Assembly (NCBI GenBank): GCA_036435485.1
Contig: CM071598.1
Coordinates: forward strand, 102,980,501-103,044,500
Source of the DNA: Saposhnikovia divaricata
Lineage: Eukaryota > Streptophyta > Magnoliopsida > Apiales > Apiaceae
Direction of reading: 5' to 3'
DNA: 64,000 nt
The translations under genes were made by a program, and so were the position numbers. The notes below the pieces were generated by a model. The model was not told the DNA's origin and did no database searches. It worked only from the letters and a program-made list of their open reading frames with translations. Shown one piece after another: positions 1 to 11,317 of the stretch (the first letter of the stretch is position 1; each line of letters starts with the position of its first letter).

Positions 1-1600
1 AATATTAATTATTAAATAATTTTTGGCTCAGAAAATAATCATCATCGCCGATTTTATACCCTCGACTCAAATTAAATCACCGTCGAGGGGGCAAAATCCC
101 GAGGGTGCCCAAATTAGGGTTTCCAACTCGGAATTCTACACTTACTATTTATTCGAATATTAAACAATTAATTTCACGAAGATAATCAAATAAATATTCA
201 CAAGAATTCCAGAATTTTGGAACCACAATAATCGAACAAAAGAGGACTCCATGTTCTTTGCCTCACAGAAAAACCACGAATATACCAAGCACAATACACG
301 GCCATTCGGCCACACCCACACAGCCACAATTGCCATTGTTTCAATGGAACCGCAAGAACAGGGGAGGGGAATACTCGACACACACACCCACTTGCAGCAA
401 TTGCAAGCCACGACCACAAACTCGAAGCACAGAGAACCACACACACACTCGTATTCTTTGCACATAGCACCCAGCAGCAACAATAACAAGAACAGGGGAG
501 GGGAAAAGAGGTTCCAATTTCGAACCCATAGTACGTAGATGACCACAAACACGCAGCCACAAGCCAAACACACACATGTTGTACACACACACCTACCTCA
601 AGAAACGCACATATGCATACTACAACTCAATCATCACAACATCGTAACCAGCACAGGAAAAAGGGAGGCATAGCTGCATAATACAGAACGCCCACACACA
701 CACTCACCGAATTCCTCTTTCCACATACACACACCACACACGAAGCTCAACACGAACACACGCAATTGGGGACTATGCCCGACTGCAACACACACGCACA
801 GTTAGAGATTCAAGAAAACAGGGAAAGGAGAGGGTTTTTACCCGCTAAAATCGAACACAAAACTGTCAACCGGGAGGGATGTGGTAGAGATTAGGAAGAG
901 AGGAAGAGAGTTATGAGAGAGAATTTTCGTTTTGAGGTTTGAAATAGAGAGAACCGGAAGCCTCGAGAAATTTGTTGTCTCAGGAAAATGATTTGGGGAT
1001 TTAGGGATTTAGAATAAAAGGGGAAGAAAAGTATTAATGGGGAATGATTATTATTTCACTAAATAAACAAAAATTAATTCCCAAAATTTCCAATTAATAA
1101 GAAAATGATTGAAATTTTAAAATTTAAAATTCTAAAATGAAGACACAAAAATTACGATTGCCCACATATTTTTGAAATATTTTTAGGATAAAAAACGAAT
1201 TAAATACGGATTTTACAAGATTAAATCCGTAAAATGAAACAGAATTCATAAAATCATTTTAAAATCGTTAAAAATCAAAACAATTCCATACAACATTTTT
1301 AAAACTCAAATAAACTAATAAAGTTAATAAAACTAAAGATTTCATAATTTTTACTAATTCCGATGATTTTATGAAATTCACAGAAGATAAATATAACGCA
1401 ATTAAATAGGAAATAAATCCCAAAAATATAATTAAAATAGTCGGGCTTACATAACACATATAAAATATCTATCTGACCTCCAAATATTATTCCACAGACA
1501 CATCACCTCCACAACAATTATATACGCCACATAATTCATATTTAATAATAAAATAAATAACTTTTAATAATAAATATTCTGAAATTTCTAAGGCGTTATA
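1..1600 (-). repeat. 3' LTR of the Tekay element (partial, cut by window edge)
   Basis: Matches 9357-10956 base for base apart from about two differences. It holds the U3/R part only; about 1.9 kb lies left of the window. It begins (minus strand) TATAACGCC directly after the polypurine tract. The stretch 240-800 is rich in CA dinucleotides on the plus strand and opens long meaningless frames on both strands. Confidence 0.93.
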
Positions 1601-1613
1601 ACCTTCCCCCCTT
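1601..1613 (-). other. Polypurine tract of the Tekay element
   Basis: On the minus strand this reads AAGGGGGGAAGGT, immediately before the 3' LTR start. This is the expected place and composition for the plus-strand primer of reverse transcription. Confidence 0.8.
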
Positions 1614-1640
1614 AAAAGGATTCTGTCCCCAGAATCTCAC

Positions 1641-4600
1641 CTAAGAGAATAATTGAGGATACTTTTCCAGCATATCGCTTTCCAACTCCCAAGTTGATTC
1701 TTCCACATTGGGGTTCCTCCACAAAACTCTCACTATAGGAATTGTTTTATTCCTCAAAACCTTTTCTTTCCGATCTAGTATCTTGATAGGCTGCTCCACA
1801 TAAGACAAATCTGGCTGAATCTCTATCGGCTCGTATTCAATGACATGTTTAGAATCCAGATGGTACTTCTTAAGCATAGATACATGGAACACGTTATGGA
1901 TATGTTGCATATGAGGCGGTAAAGCTAGCTCGTAGGCGACTTTCCCGACTTTCTTCAATACCTCGAAAGGCCCCACAAATCTTGGACTTAACTTTCCTTT
2001 CTTGCCAAATCTTACTAATCCTTTCCACGGAGATACTTTCAACAGTACTTGCTCTCCTTCTTCGAATTCCATATTCTTTCTGGCCAAATCAGCATACTTC
2101 TTCTGTCGGTTCTGAGCTGTCACTAACCGTTTCTGAATAAGTTGAACTATTTCCTTGGTTTGCTGCACCAACTCAGGTCCGAGTATCTTTCGCTCGCCAA
2201 CTTCTTCCCAGTATACTGGGGATCGACACTTTCGTCCATATAACGCTTCATATGGTGGCATACCGATACTAGCATGAAAGCTATTGTTGTATGAAAATTC
2301 CACTAACGGCAAGTGTTCATCCCAACTTCCTGCAAAATCCAATGCACAAACTCGGAGCATATCTTCAATTGTTTGAATTGTTCTTTCACTCTGGCCATCA
2401 GTTTGAGGATGGTATGCAGTACTCATCTTTAATTCGGTGCCCAAACATTCTTGAAATCTTCTCCAGAATCTTGAATTAAATCTTGGATCTCGATCTGAGA
2501 CTATTGATACTGGTACTCCGTGTCGCACCACAATTTCTTTTATGTATAGATGAACTAATTTGTCTAATGAAAACCTTTCATTTATCGGAAGAAAGTGTGC
2601 AGATTTCGTTAATCGATCAACAATTACCCAGATAGCATCATGATTAGCTCTCGTCCTTGGCAATCCAACCACAAAGTCCATTGCAATATGTTCCCATTTC
2701 CACTCGGGAATCTCTAATGGTTGCAGCATCCCACTTGGCCTTTGATGTTCTGCTTTTACTTTCTGACAGGTCAAACATTTACTTACCCATTCAGCAATAT
2801 CTCTTTTCATATCCGGCCACCAGAAGTTTCTTTTCAAGTCTCGATACATTTTCGTACTTCCTGGATGAATCGAATATTTCGAACTGTGGGCTTCCTGTAA
2901 GATCTCATTCTTCAACTCTGTCACATTGGGTATCCAAATACGTGAAGAAAATCTTAATATCCCCTTGTCATCTACCTGTGTGCATATTTCCTCACCTGTT
3001 AACTTGTTCACATCTCCGCTCATGACTTCCTCCTGGCATCTGCGAATCTTTTCTAATAATTCTGGCTGAAACGTCATAGTGTACACCGTATCTGTACTAC
3101 CTGCAGGCATACACACCTCTATCTCCAATCTTTCAAACTCTTTGTATAATTCCTCAGGCATTGTCAACATACTGATTTTCTCCTTCCTACTTAAAGCGTC
3201 CACCACCACGTTCGCCTTCCCAGGATGATAGTTGATGGTACAATCATAATCCTTGAGTAATTCCAACCATCTTCTCTGTCTCATATTTAACTCCTTCTGG
3301 GTGAAAATATATTTTAAACTCTTGTGGTCCGTGTAAATTTCACACTTTTCCCCATACAGATAATGTCTCCAAATCTTCAAGGCGAAAACAATCGCGGCTA
3401 ATTCTAAGTCATGAGTAGGATATTTCTGTTCGTGAGGTTTCAATTGTCTCGAAGCATAAGCAATTACCTTACCGTGCTGCATCAGTACACATCCCAAACC
3501 TTTGTGAGATGCATCACTGTAGATCACAAAATTTCCCTTTTCATCTGGAAGTGTCAATACAGGTGCAGTCACCAATCTCTTCTTCAATTCCTGGAAACTT
3601 TCTTCACACTTCTCATTCCACACAAACTTTTCATTCTTCCTTGTCAACTTTGTTAGTGGGGTGGCTATCTTCGCAAAGTCTTGAACAAATCTTCGATAGT
3701 ATCCCGCCAATCCTAAGAAACTTCGAACCTCTGTGGGTGTTTTAGGTCGATCCCAATTCATCACGGCTTCAATTTTAGCAGGATCCACCTTAATCCCTTC
3801 ACTGCTGATGACATGCCCTAAAAACTGCACTTCTTTCAGCCAAAACTCACATTTGGAAAACTTCGCATACAATTTCTCTTTCCTCAACGTTTCTAAGGCT
3901 ATTCTCAAATGCCCTGCATGCTCTTCTTCGGTCTTCGAGTATATCAGAATATCATCTATAAACACAATCACAAATTTATCCAAATACTTCTTGAAGACTC
4001 TATTCAATAGGTCCATGAACGCTGCTGGTGCATTAGTTAACCCAAAGGCCATTACTAAGAACTCGTAGTGCCCGTACCTAGTCCGAAATGCTGTTTTTGG
4101 AACGTCTTCCGGTCTAATCTTTAATTGAAAATATCCTGACCGCAAATCAATCTTCGAGAAACAAGTTGCTCCTTTCAGTTGATCAAATAAATCGTCAATT
4201 CTTGGCAAAGGGTATTTATTCTTAATGGTCAACTTATTTAATTCCCGATAATCGATACACAGTCTCATACTTCCATCCTTCTTCTTTACAAATAATACCG
4301 GAGCTCCCCACGGCGATACACTAGGTCTAATAATACCTTTCTCCAGAAGATCTTGCAATTGAACTGCCAATTCCTTCATCTCTACGGGTGCCATTCGATA
4401 CGGAGCCTTTGACACTGGTTCAGTTCCGGGGGCTAAATCGATGGTAAATTCTATTTCTCTATCCGGAGGTAAACCGGGAAGTTCATCCGGAAAAACATCA
4501 AGAAATTCATTCACCACTGGAATTTCCTCTATCTTAGGCACCTCTTGACTAGTGTCCATGACATAAGCCATATAGCCCTCGCATCCTTGCCTCAACAACC

Positions 4601-6284
4601 TCTTTGTTTGAATGATCGACAAAAATCTCCTAGTCTGCCTCTGACCCCTAAAGGTAACTTCTACATTATCAGAGGGTTTAAGGATCACCTTCTTATTCTT
4701 ACAATCAATTTGGGCATTATTTTCTGTTAACCAATCCATTCCTAAGATAACATCAAATTCACCTAACTGAAATGGTATCAAATTAGCGTAGAAACAATGC
4801 CCTGAAATATCAATCTTGCAACGAGGACACACTTGCGTAACCGGAATTCGTTCTGAATTAGCTATTTCTATAACTATAGCTTCACGTAACATGCATACCT
4901 CACAATTTAACTTTTGAACAAATTCTTTGGATATAAAGGATTTCGTAGCCCCGGAATCAATTAACACTTTAGCTTGAACAGAATTTACAGGGAGCGTACC
5001 TGCTACCACATCCGAATTCTTAATAGCTTCGTTCAGAGTCATGTTGAAAGTCCTCGCCACTGGTCTGATACTTGATGTTGGGGGTGGTGCTTCAATTGCT
5101 TGCAGTATTGGATTAGCCAGAACTGGAGGTTTCACTACAGGTACTTTACAGTCTTTCATAATATGCCCTGGCTTCCCACAACGGTGACACACAATTCCTG
5201 CCTTGCATTCCCGAGCATAATGACCTTTTTGATTACATTTGAAACACGTCACCTCCAACTTTGTACACACCCCCGGATGCCTCTTCCCACAAGTTTTGCA
5301 TTCTGCCAAGGGTGGCCTAACCAATTTCTGTTGACTCGCATCTTGAATTCTATTTCCTTGGCCCCCATTCCCTGATCCCGGCTTCTTAGGGTTTCCATAC
5401 TTTCCTGGCTGGAATCCTGGCTTTTTATTTGGCACATTTTGAGAACTGCCTTGCTCTTGTCGTTCCCCCATTGACCCAGCCTTCCTTTTCTTTCCTTCTT
5501 TTTCCTTGAAGTATAATTCGCTTTCCCCTTCAGCTATCATGGCCTTTTGCACCACTGCTGCATAAGTCTCCAACTCCAAAACTGCTAGTTTAGTACGAAT
5601 CCACGGTTTCAATCCTTGTTGAAACCTCTTAGCCTTCTTCCTCTCCGTATCCACATAGGCCGGAGCAAACCTAGCTAGTTCCGTAAACTTGGTTTCATAT
5701 TCTGTCACCGACATTTTCCCTTGTTTCAGCTCCAAAAACTTCATCTCCATCTGGTCTTTCATATAGTCGGGGAAATACTTTTCCAAAAATAGCTCTGTGA
5801 ACCTCTCCCAAGGAATCACCTCAGTAGCTTCCAACATCTTCACTGACTCCCACCAGTAAGTAGCTTCATTCTTCAAGAAATAACTTACATATTCAGTTTG
5901 TTTGTCTGCTGGGACCCCCACCAGTGCAATGGCTTTTTCCATCTCTTTTAACCAAGACCTCGCCTCCACCGGGTCCGCTGTCCCTTTAAACTCAGGAGGT
6001 TTTACTGCCTGGAAAGACTTAAAAGTAACCACCGGAGGAACAGGTGGCTGCTGCTGCTGCTGCTGTTGCTGTTGTTGCTGTTGTTGCTGTTGTTGCTGTT
6101 GTTGCTGTTGAGCCAACAACTGCTGCTGCAATTGCTGCTGTTGCTGTGCCAGAGTAGCAGTCTGCTGAACAAGAGTTTGTAATATTTGTGCTAAGGCAGG
6201 ATCCATCTGACCAACAGGGGGTGGATTAGCTTGTTCACCCTGATCGGGGGTTCGGGTATTTTGTTTCTTCTTTTTGGGTGGCAT
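1641..6284 (-). CDS. Gag-Pol polyprotein of the Tekay chromovirus (intact)
   Basis: One uninterrupted frame of about 1,547 codons. The frame is open from a Met at 6305, but the Met at 6284 (MPPKKKKQ) is the likelier start because a basic MPP-type opening is usual for chromovirus Gag. Counting from 6305: a glutamine run at residues 55-88; the retrotransposon Gag domain near 110-260; two CCHC knuckles (CFKCNQKGHYAREC near 352, CHRCGKPGHIMKDC near 370) with a Cys-rich stretch just before; aspartic protease with LIDSGATKSF near 445; reverse transcriptase with the catalytic FIDDILIYS near 780; RNase H with YSDASHKGLGC near 926; integrase zinc finger (HPGSTKM to CLTCQ) near 1145-1185 and its D, D, E catalytic core near 1213, 1271 and 1307; and a C-terminal chromodomain-like segment near 1505-1550. 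All catalytic residues I can identify are present, so this copy could be autonomous. It is presumably expressed from the 5' LTR at 7457-10956. Confidence 0.95.
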   Translation of the reverse strand: MPPKKKKQNTRTPDQGEQANPPPVGQMDPALAQILQTLVQQTATLAQQQQQLQQQLLAQQQQQQQQQQQQQQQQQQQQQPPVPPVVTFKSFQAVKPPEFKGTADPVEARSWLKEMEKAIALVGVPADKQTEYVSYFLKNEATYWWESVKMLEATEVIPWERFTELFLEKYFPDYMKDQMEMKFLELKQGKMSVTEYETKFTELARFAPAYVDTERKKAKRFQQGLKPWIRTKLAVLELETYAAVVQKAMIAEGESELYFKEKEGKKRKAGSMGERQEQGSSQNVPNKKPGFQPGKYGNPKKPGSGNGGQGNRIQDASQQKLVRPPLAECKTCGKRHPGVCTKLEVTCFKCNQKGHYARECKAGIVCHRCGKPGHIMKDCKVPVVKPPVLANPILQAIEAPPPTSSIRPVARTFNMTLNEAIKNSDVVAGTLPVNSVQAKVLIDSGATKSFISKEFVQKLNCEVCMLREAIVIEIANSERIPVTQVCPRCKIDISGHCFYANLIPFQLGEFDVILGMDWLTENNAQIDCKNKKVILKPSDNVEVTFRGQRQTRRFLSIIQTKRLLRQGCEGYMAYVMDTSQEVPKIEEIPVVNEFLDVFPDELPGLPPDREIEFTIDLAPGTEPVSKAPYRMAPVEMKELAVQLQDLLEKGIIRPSVSPWGAPVLFVKKKDGSMRLCIDYRELNKLTIKNKYPLPRIDDLFDQLKGATCFSKIDLRSGYFQLKIRPEDVPKTAFRTRYGHYEFLVMAFGLTNAPAAFMDLLNRVFKKYLDKFVIVFIDDILIYSKTEEEHAGHLRIALETLRKEKLYAKFSKCEFWLKEVQFLGHVISSEGIKVDPAKIEAVMNWDRPKTPTEVRSFLGLAGYYRRFVQDFAKIATPLTKLTRKNEKFVWNEKCEESFQELKKRLVTAPVLTLPDEKGNFVIYSDASHKGLGCVLMQHGKVIAYASRQLKPHEQKYPTHDLELAAIVFALKIWRHYLYGEKCEIYTDHKSLKYIFTQKELNMRQRRWLELLKDYDCTINYHPGKANVVVDALSRKEKISMLTMPEELYKEFERLEIEVCMPAGSTDTVYTMTFQPELLEKIRRCQEEVMSGDVNKLTGEEICTQVDDKGILRFSSRIWIPNVTELKNEILQEAHSSKYSIHPGSTKMYRDLKRNFWWPDMKRDIAEWVSKCLTCQKVKAEHQRPSGMLQPLEIPEWKWEHIAMDFVVGLPRTRANHDAIWVIVDRLTKSAHFLPINERFSLDKLVHLYIKEIVVRHGVPVSIVSDRDPRFNSRFWRRFQECLGTELKMSTAYHPQTDGQSERTIQTIEDMLRVCALDFAGSWDEHLPLVEFSYNNSFHASIGMPPYEALYGRKCRSPVYWEEVGERKILGPELVQQTKEIVQLIQKRLVTAQNRQKKYADLARKNMEFEEGEQVLLKVSPWKGLVRFGKKGKLSPRFVGPFEVLKKVGKVAYELALPPHMQHIHNVFHVSMLKKYHLDSKHVIEYEPIEIQPDLSYVEQPIKILDRKEKVLRNKTIPIVRVLWRNPNVEESTWELESDMLEKYPQLFS
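6038..6140 (-). repeat. CAG/CAA trinucleotide run coding polyglutamine in Gag
   Basis: Plus strand shows repeated TGC/TTG triplets, giving an almost pure glutamine stretch in Gag. The mix of CAG and CAA codons follows a short higher-order pattern in the middle, which suggests expansion by slippage. Confidence 0.85.
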
Positions 6285-6305
6285 ATTTCTGAAATCAATG
6301 AACAA

Positions 6306-6855
6306 TTATATTAGATTCAGGTTCAGAAAATAATATCTCAACATGCTCCAACTTAAACAAACAATGCATATATTACTGAAAGGTAATTCGAGGTCTCCAA
6401 CCAATATTCCGGTCAACAATTGATTCACAGGGTGCAATAGGATATTAATCCAAGATTACACAAGGTATTCACAAACGTTCAATAGATGCAATAAAGAAAC
6501 AATAGTCATAATGCTAAGGTCAAACATAGTATCGAAAGTAAAAACAATGCTAGAAGGAAATGGTACTGAAAGTAAATATGAAACGAGCAGTAAATAAGAT
6601 GCTTAAGTAAATGACAGTATAAGGAAATTTAACACAGTCCTGCAAAAGTGATAATGATATATATAGATAGATCAGATACAAGCGTAAGAACAACGCTTCG
6701 ATAAGGGTACAACATAATACTAAAAGAGAAGACTGCTAGCATCTAGTCACAGTACAACAGATATATACAACAAAACTGGTCGCACTGCGAATCCTGACGT
6801 ACTACTACTGCCATAACATGCCGCTAAATACCACATCATCATACTACCCTAATCA
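6306..6855 (-). other. Non-coding spacer between pre-gag ORF and gag
   Basis: AT-rich element sequence with no frame of note and many stops on both strands. It could act as a leader for gag. Confidence 0.6.
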
Positions 6856-7236
6856 TCACTGGTCATCATCGTCATCCGACTCTCCCCGCCAGGCTGATCC
6901 CAAAATGCTCTCCAGCTCTGCCGTCACCAGACCTAGGGTCACCTGCTGTGTCACAAATGCCGGCTCATCTCGGGATCTCATCCGTCCCCGCCTAATGACA
7001 ACACGTCTAAGAGCTCGTACTCGCCTCCGGACATCCTCCAGCTCAGCCGCCACTCTATCTCTATCTCTAGCCCGCTCCTCCTCCCCAGCCCTCATAGCCC
7101 TCCACTCTGCCATCTGCCCCAAGAGATAGTCCCTCTCGCGGGCCACTCGCTCGTACACATGGTATGGTACAGGCTGAGGAGTATACTGGTATGCTGGCCC
7201 ATTCACTGAGCCCTGCGATCCCACGAACGGCTGCAT
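6856..7236 (-). CDS. Pre-gag ORF of the Tekay element, coiled-coil protein of unknown function
   Basis: A 126-codon frame between the primer site and gag, in sense orientation for the element. The Met at 7236 is the first in the frame, but the frame stays open further upstream to 7320, where an acceptor-like ACTTCAG follows an AT-rich tract. An upstream exon or a non-AUG start is therefore possible. The extra upstream codons would add an acidic Asp/Ser/Glu segment. The protein has an Arg/Glu-rich middle part (YERVARERDYLLGQMAEWRA, then more ER and RR runs) with helical coiled-coil character, and ends in a run of Asp. I recognise no family. Extra ORFs before gag are known in Tat/Ogre elements; I am not aware of one being standard in Tekay. 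GC content is clearly higher than in the rest of the element, which supports real coding selection. Confidence 0.55.
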   Translation of the reverse strand: MQPFVGSQGSVNGPAYQYTPQPVPYHVYERVARERDYLLGQMAEWRAMRAGEEERARDRDRVAAELEDVRRRVRALRRVVIRRGRMRSRDEPAFVTQQVTLGLVTAELESILGSAWRGESDDDDDQ

Positions 7237-7440
7237 AACCCCTGGGGAAATCTGCTGCGGAACAGAAGCCCCTCCTTCCGGATCCTCGTCCGGGTCTGAA
7301 TCGGAACCAGAAGCAGGTGCCTGAAGTATACATATATATATATATATAATTAGATTTCCTATCTCTCACGACACCATCCTAACCTTTCTTATAACTCTAC
7401 CCCGACTCCCCACCTAATTGTTTCAGTGACTGTGACCTGT

Positions 7441-7453
7441 GGCTCTGATACCA
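7441..7453 (-). other. Primer-binding site (initiator tRNA-Met)
   Basis: The minus strand reads TGGTATCAGAGCC, complementary to the 3' end of plant initiator tRNA-Met. It lies three bases after the 5' LTR end (GTTACA, then AGT). Confidence 0.92.
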
Positions 7454-7456
7454 ACT

Positions 7457-10400
7457 TGTAACACCCTCACTAGCCAACAATAACATTATAAACTCTTATA
7501 TTCAATTAAACATTGGTATAGGAGAAATTTTAGAAATTTCGGCATGATGTAATCATAAGCCGGACTAATCACCTGTTCAAGCAACTAAGTATAACTAAAA
7601 CAGTTCACAAGCACAAGTTATACTAAACCATAAGAAAATAAAACCATATCAACCCAGACCGCACACAGGTCACTGTATGAAACAACTATCAATAGTTATT
7701 ACAACCCAGAACTGAATCAAATAATATACAACCCATCAAATATGATAATCTGCCTACAAATACAGATATAATATAAACCAAGGTATATGTCACTACCCAA
7801 CCAACCGCCTCGACCCTCTGACTGCCTCGGTGACTACCCCAACCCGACGGGCCACTTCTTCTAGACATCTCCTGGCTTAGCTGAGGAAACAGAATTAGCA
7901 AGCAAGTGAGCCAAAACGCTCAGCAAGTATATATGTATGAAATTAAAACATCAACAACTGATATGTCTGCAAGATTTTCAAGAATTAACAATCAACAATA
8001 TATATATCTCAATTAAAGGTTCATCTTTTATCTGAATCATAGAATAGAAGCGGATTGGACTATCATGCATTTTATAAATAAAAACATTTATAAGGTTAGG
8101 CTGCTGATCAGTCACGCACTAACCCCGGACAAACGCACACAGCAATGTCCTTAATGGATCCACGGCACACATTGGCCTTAATTATTTCTGACCACGAATC
8201 TGGTCCGACCCTTACGGTCCACATTTTTAAAAACTAACAGTCCAATCCTAACTAAACATCAGGTGTCGGAACAATCGACCACCTCAACTACCAAACATCC
8301 TGAACACTTTCGTTCCAGGTTAACATCACAAATCTCACCAAATAGAACAAGGTCAGGTAATCTCTGAATTAAATATCGACAAGTTCGATATGACAAACAG
8401 GGGTATTGATTTAAGTCAAGCTACTAAAAGGATCAACGAAATGATATAATCAACTTGGGGTATAAAAATGGAATATTCAAAATTAATGGAAATTATCAGA
8501 GCAGTTATATCAAGAATAAATCGAATGCATAAGAATCAAGTTATGATAGTCATAATTCGCTGGAAATATAAGTGAAGTGGTTTACTTAAAAGAGGAGTGA
8601 AATAATACACTTACAAGGAATGTGGATGTAAATCAATTCATTAATAGCATCAACAACTCAGTGGAATCACTTTTTGGTACAACAATTAAGTATTCGAAAA
8701 TTCGGGAAATTAACGGAACAATTATGGCAAAGTAATTTGAATAAGCATATGAATCAGGTTTTATAATCATACTCATTTAAAAGATAATTGAAGCAATTTA
8801 CTTGCCTTAAATAGAAAATCACAGAATCCGAAGCGTCTTTACGTCCTCAGCTTTAGCCTTTCCTTTATCCACGGAATCTACACACAATATAACACTATTT
8901 CAGAATCCTGTTTAATACTCGCTAATCAATATAAACATTCCACTTAGTCTACTCCAGCGAATAGTTCCCTAATTTACGTTTATTTAATCATATAATATCA
9001 ATACATAAACTACAGACAAAAGTATTTAATCACATAGCCACATAAGCACATACTATATAGATTTTAAAATATGAAGCCCGACTCACAACTCGTATAAATT
9101 ATATATATACATACTCTTTACCAAGAAATGATTTTTAATATATATTTTAGAAAAATTTTGACGGCATCCCCTTTATACGGGGGACTGCCAGTCGGGATAC
9201 AGCCGACACAACCAACACAAATATCAATTACCAATCAAATCCACATTTATTATCCAATCCCAAGTCACATTCCAACTCACTGATTTATAATCCGATACAA
9301 TTTAAGCAATTAATAATAACTCGATAATAAACTTACAATTTATTAGATAAATAACAAATATTAATTATTAAATAATTTTTGGCTCAGAAAATAATCATCA
9401 TCGCCGATTTTATACCCTCGACTCAAATTAAATCACCGTCGAGGGGGCAAAATCCCGAGGGTGCCCAAATTAGGGTTTCCAACTCGGAATTCTACACTTA
9501 CTATTTATTCGAATATTAAACAATTAATTTCACGAAGATAATCAAATAAATATTCACAAGAATTCCAGAATTTTGGAACCACAATAATCGAACAAAAGAG
9601 GACTCCATGTTCTTTGCCTCACAGAAAAACCACGAATATACCATGCACAATACACGGCCATTCGGCCACACCCACACAGCCACAATTGCCATTGTTTCAA
9701 TGGAACCGCAAGAACAGGGGAGGGGAATACTCGACACACACACCCACTTGCAGCAATTGCAAGCCACGACCACAAACTCGAAGCACAGAGAACCACACAC
9801 ACACTCGTATTCTTTGCACATAGCACCCAGCAGCAACAATAACAAGAACAGGGGAGGGGAAAAGAGGTTCCAATTTCGAACCCATAGTACGTAGATGACC
9901 ACAAACACGCAGCCACAAGCCAAACACACACATGTTGTACACACACACCTACCTCAAGAAACGCACATATGCATACTACAACTCAATCATCACAACATCG
10001 TAACCAGCACAGGAAAAAGGGAGGCATAGCTGCATAATACAGAACGCCCACACACACACTCACCGAATTCCTCTTTCCACATACACACACCACACACGAA
10101 GCTCAACACGAACACACGCAATTGGGGACTATGCCCGACTGCAACACACACGCACAGTTAGAGATTCAAGAAAACAGGGAAAGGAGAGGGTTTTTACCCG
10201 CTAAAATCGAACACAAAACTGTCAACCGGGAGGGATGTGGTAGAGATTAGGAAGAGAGGAAGAGAGTTATGAGAGAGAATTTTCGTTTTGAGGTTTGAAA
10301 TAGAGAGAACCGGAAGCCTCGAGAAATTTGTTGTCTCAGGAAAATGATTTGGGGATTTAGGGATTTAGAATAAAAGGGGAAGAAAAGTATTAATGGGGAA

Positions 10401-10956
10401 TGATTATTATTTCACTAAATAAACAAAAATTAATTCCCAAAATTTCCAATTAATAAGAAAATGATTGAAATTTTAAAATTTAAAATTCTAAAATGAAGAC
10501 ACAAAAATTACGATTGCCCACATATTTTTGAAATATTTTTAGGATCAAAAACGAATTAAATACGGATTTTACAAGATTAAATCCGTAAAATGAAACAGAA
10601 TTCATAAAATCATTTTAAAATCGTTAAAAATCAAAACAATTCCATACAACATTTTTAAAACTCAAATAAACTAATAAAGTTAATAAAACTAAAGATTTCA
10701 TAATTTTTACTAATTCCGATGATTTTATGAAATTCACAGAAGATAAATATAACGCAATTAAATAGGAAATAAATCCCAAAAATATAATTAAAATAGTCGG
10801 GCTTACATAACACATATAAAATATCTATCTGACCTCCAAATATTATTCCACAGACACATCACCTCCACAACAATTATATACGCCACATAATTCATATTTA
10901 ATAATAAAATAAATAACTTTTAATAATAAATATTCTGAAATTTCTAAGGCGTTATA
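7457..10956 (-). repeat. 5' LTR of the Tekay element (3,500 bp)
   Basis: The inner boundary is set by the primer site (the LTR ends GTGTTACA on the minus strand). The outer boundary is set by loss of identity with 1-1600 at position 10956. The LTR runs TATAAC...TTACA, so it starts with TA rather than the usual TG; a solo LTR of the same family at 58468 starts the same way. Its segment 8100-8220 matches, in reverse complement, 61030-61150 of that solo LTR. No ORF inside looks coding. Confidence 0.92.
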
Positions 10957-11284
10957 CATACAGTGGGTTGGTATTCAAGGGAAGATCCGTAGTGTGAATC
11001 TGTATCCTTGGTGGTAGGTTGTCAGGATTGAAAAGGGGAGGAACCACCATCTGAAGAGGATTGGTTTCTTGATTTGCTTGGTTACCCACAGGCAGCGTAC
11101 TCTCAACGTGGGGATCCGCCCCTAACTGTTGAGAAACTTGAGATTGGGTGATCATACCTGATGCTGGAGGAGCCTGTTGGATGATCGCCCCTGATGCTGG
11201 GGGCACCGGCTCAGTGGCAAGTGGAGTAGAGTTGAGAGGTACGGCCTCAGTTGAAGCTGGTGTTATTCTTCGTGTGTTCACCAT
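10957..11284 (-). pseudogene. gag N-terminus of Tat fragment A, split by the Tekay insertion
   Basis: Starts MVNTRRITPASTEAVP at 11284 and contains two direct repeats of a QQAPPASG-type segment. It aligns with the first about 120 residues of gag in the complete copy (start at 29510). Here the frame reads straight through ESTLPVGNQANQE, whereas the complete copy has a 5-bp frameshift at that point. The frame ends where Tekay sequence begins. The family places this low-complexity region ahead of the Gag capsid domain. Confidence 0.85.
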
Positions 11285-11317
11285 GGTTGATGTCGTTTTC
11301 CCACAGACGGCGCCAAA

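Larger units (their letters stand above)
1..10956 (-). mobile_element. Ty3/gypsy Tekay-type chromovirus, nearly complete, very young
   Basis: A minus-strand LTR retrotransposon. In its own 5' to 3' order it has the 5' LTR (10956 down to 7457), a tRNA-Met primer site (7453-7441), a small pre-gag ORF, an intact gag-pol ORF, a polypurine tract (1613-1601) and the 3' LTR (1600 to beyond the window start). Positions 1-1600 and 9357-10956 are the same sequence at a constant offset of 9356. I found only about two mismatches by eye (one near 9643, one near 10546), so the insertion is recent. The ORF order (Gag, protease, RT, RNase H, integrase, chromodomain) and the long 3.5-kb LTR fit the Tekay/Del clade. 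The element interrupts the gag gene of a Tat element. The right flank begins CATAC, the expected 5-bp target duplication, but the left copy lies outside the window and cannot be checked. Confidence 0.93.

Noticed and set aside
160..592. Overlapping frames of 83-142 codons on both strands, repeated at 9516-9948
   Set aside because: They lie in the CA-rich part of the Tekay LTR. All frames stay open because of the dinucleotide bias, and they are duplicated only because the LTR is.
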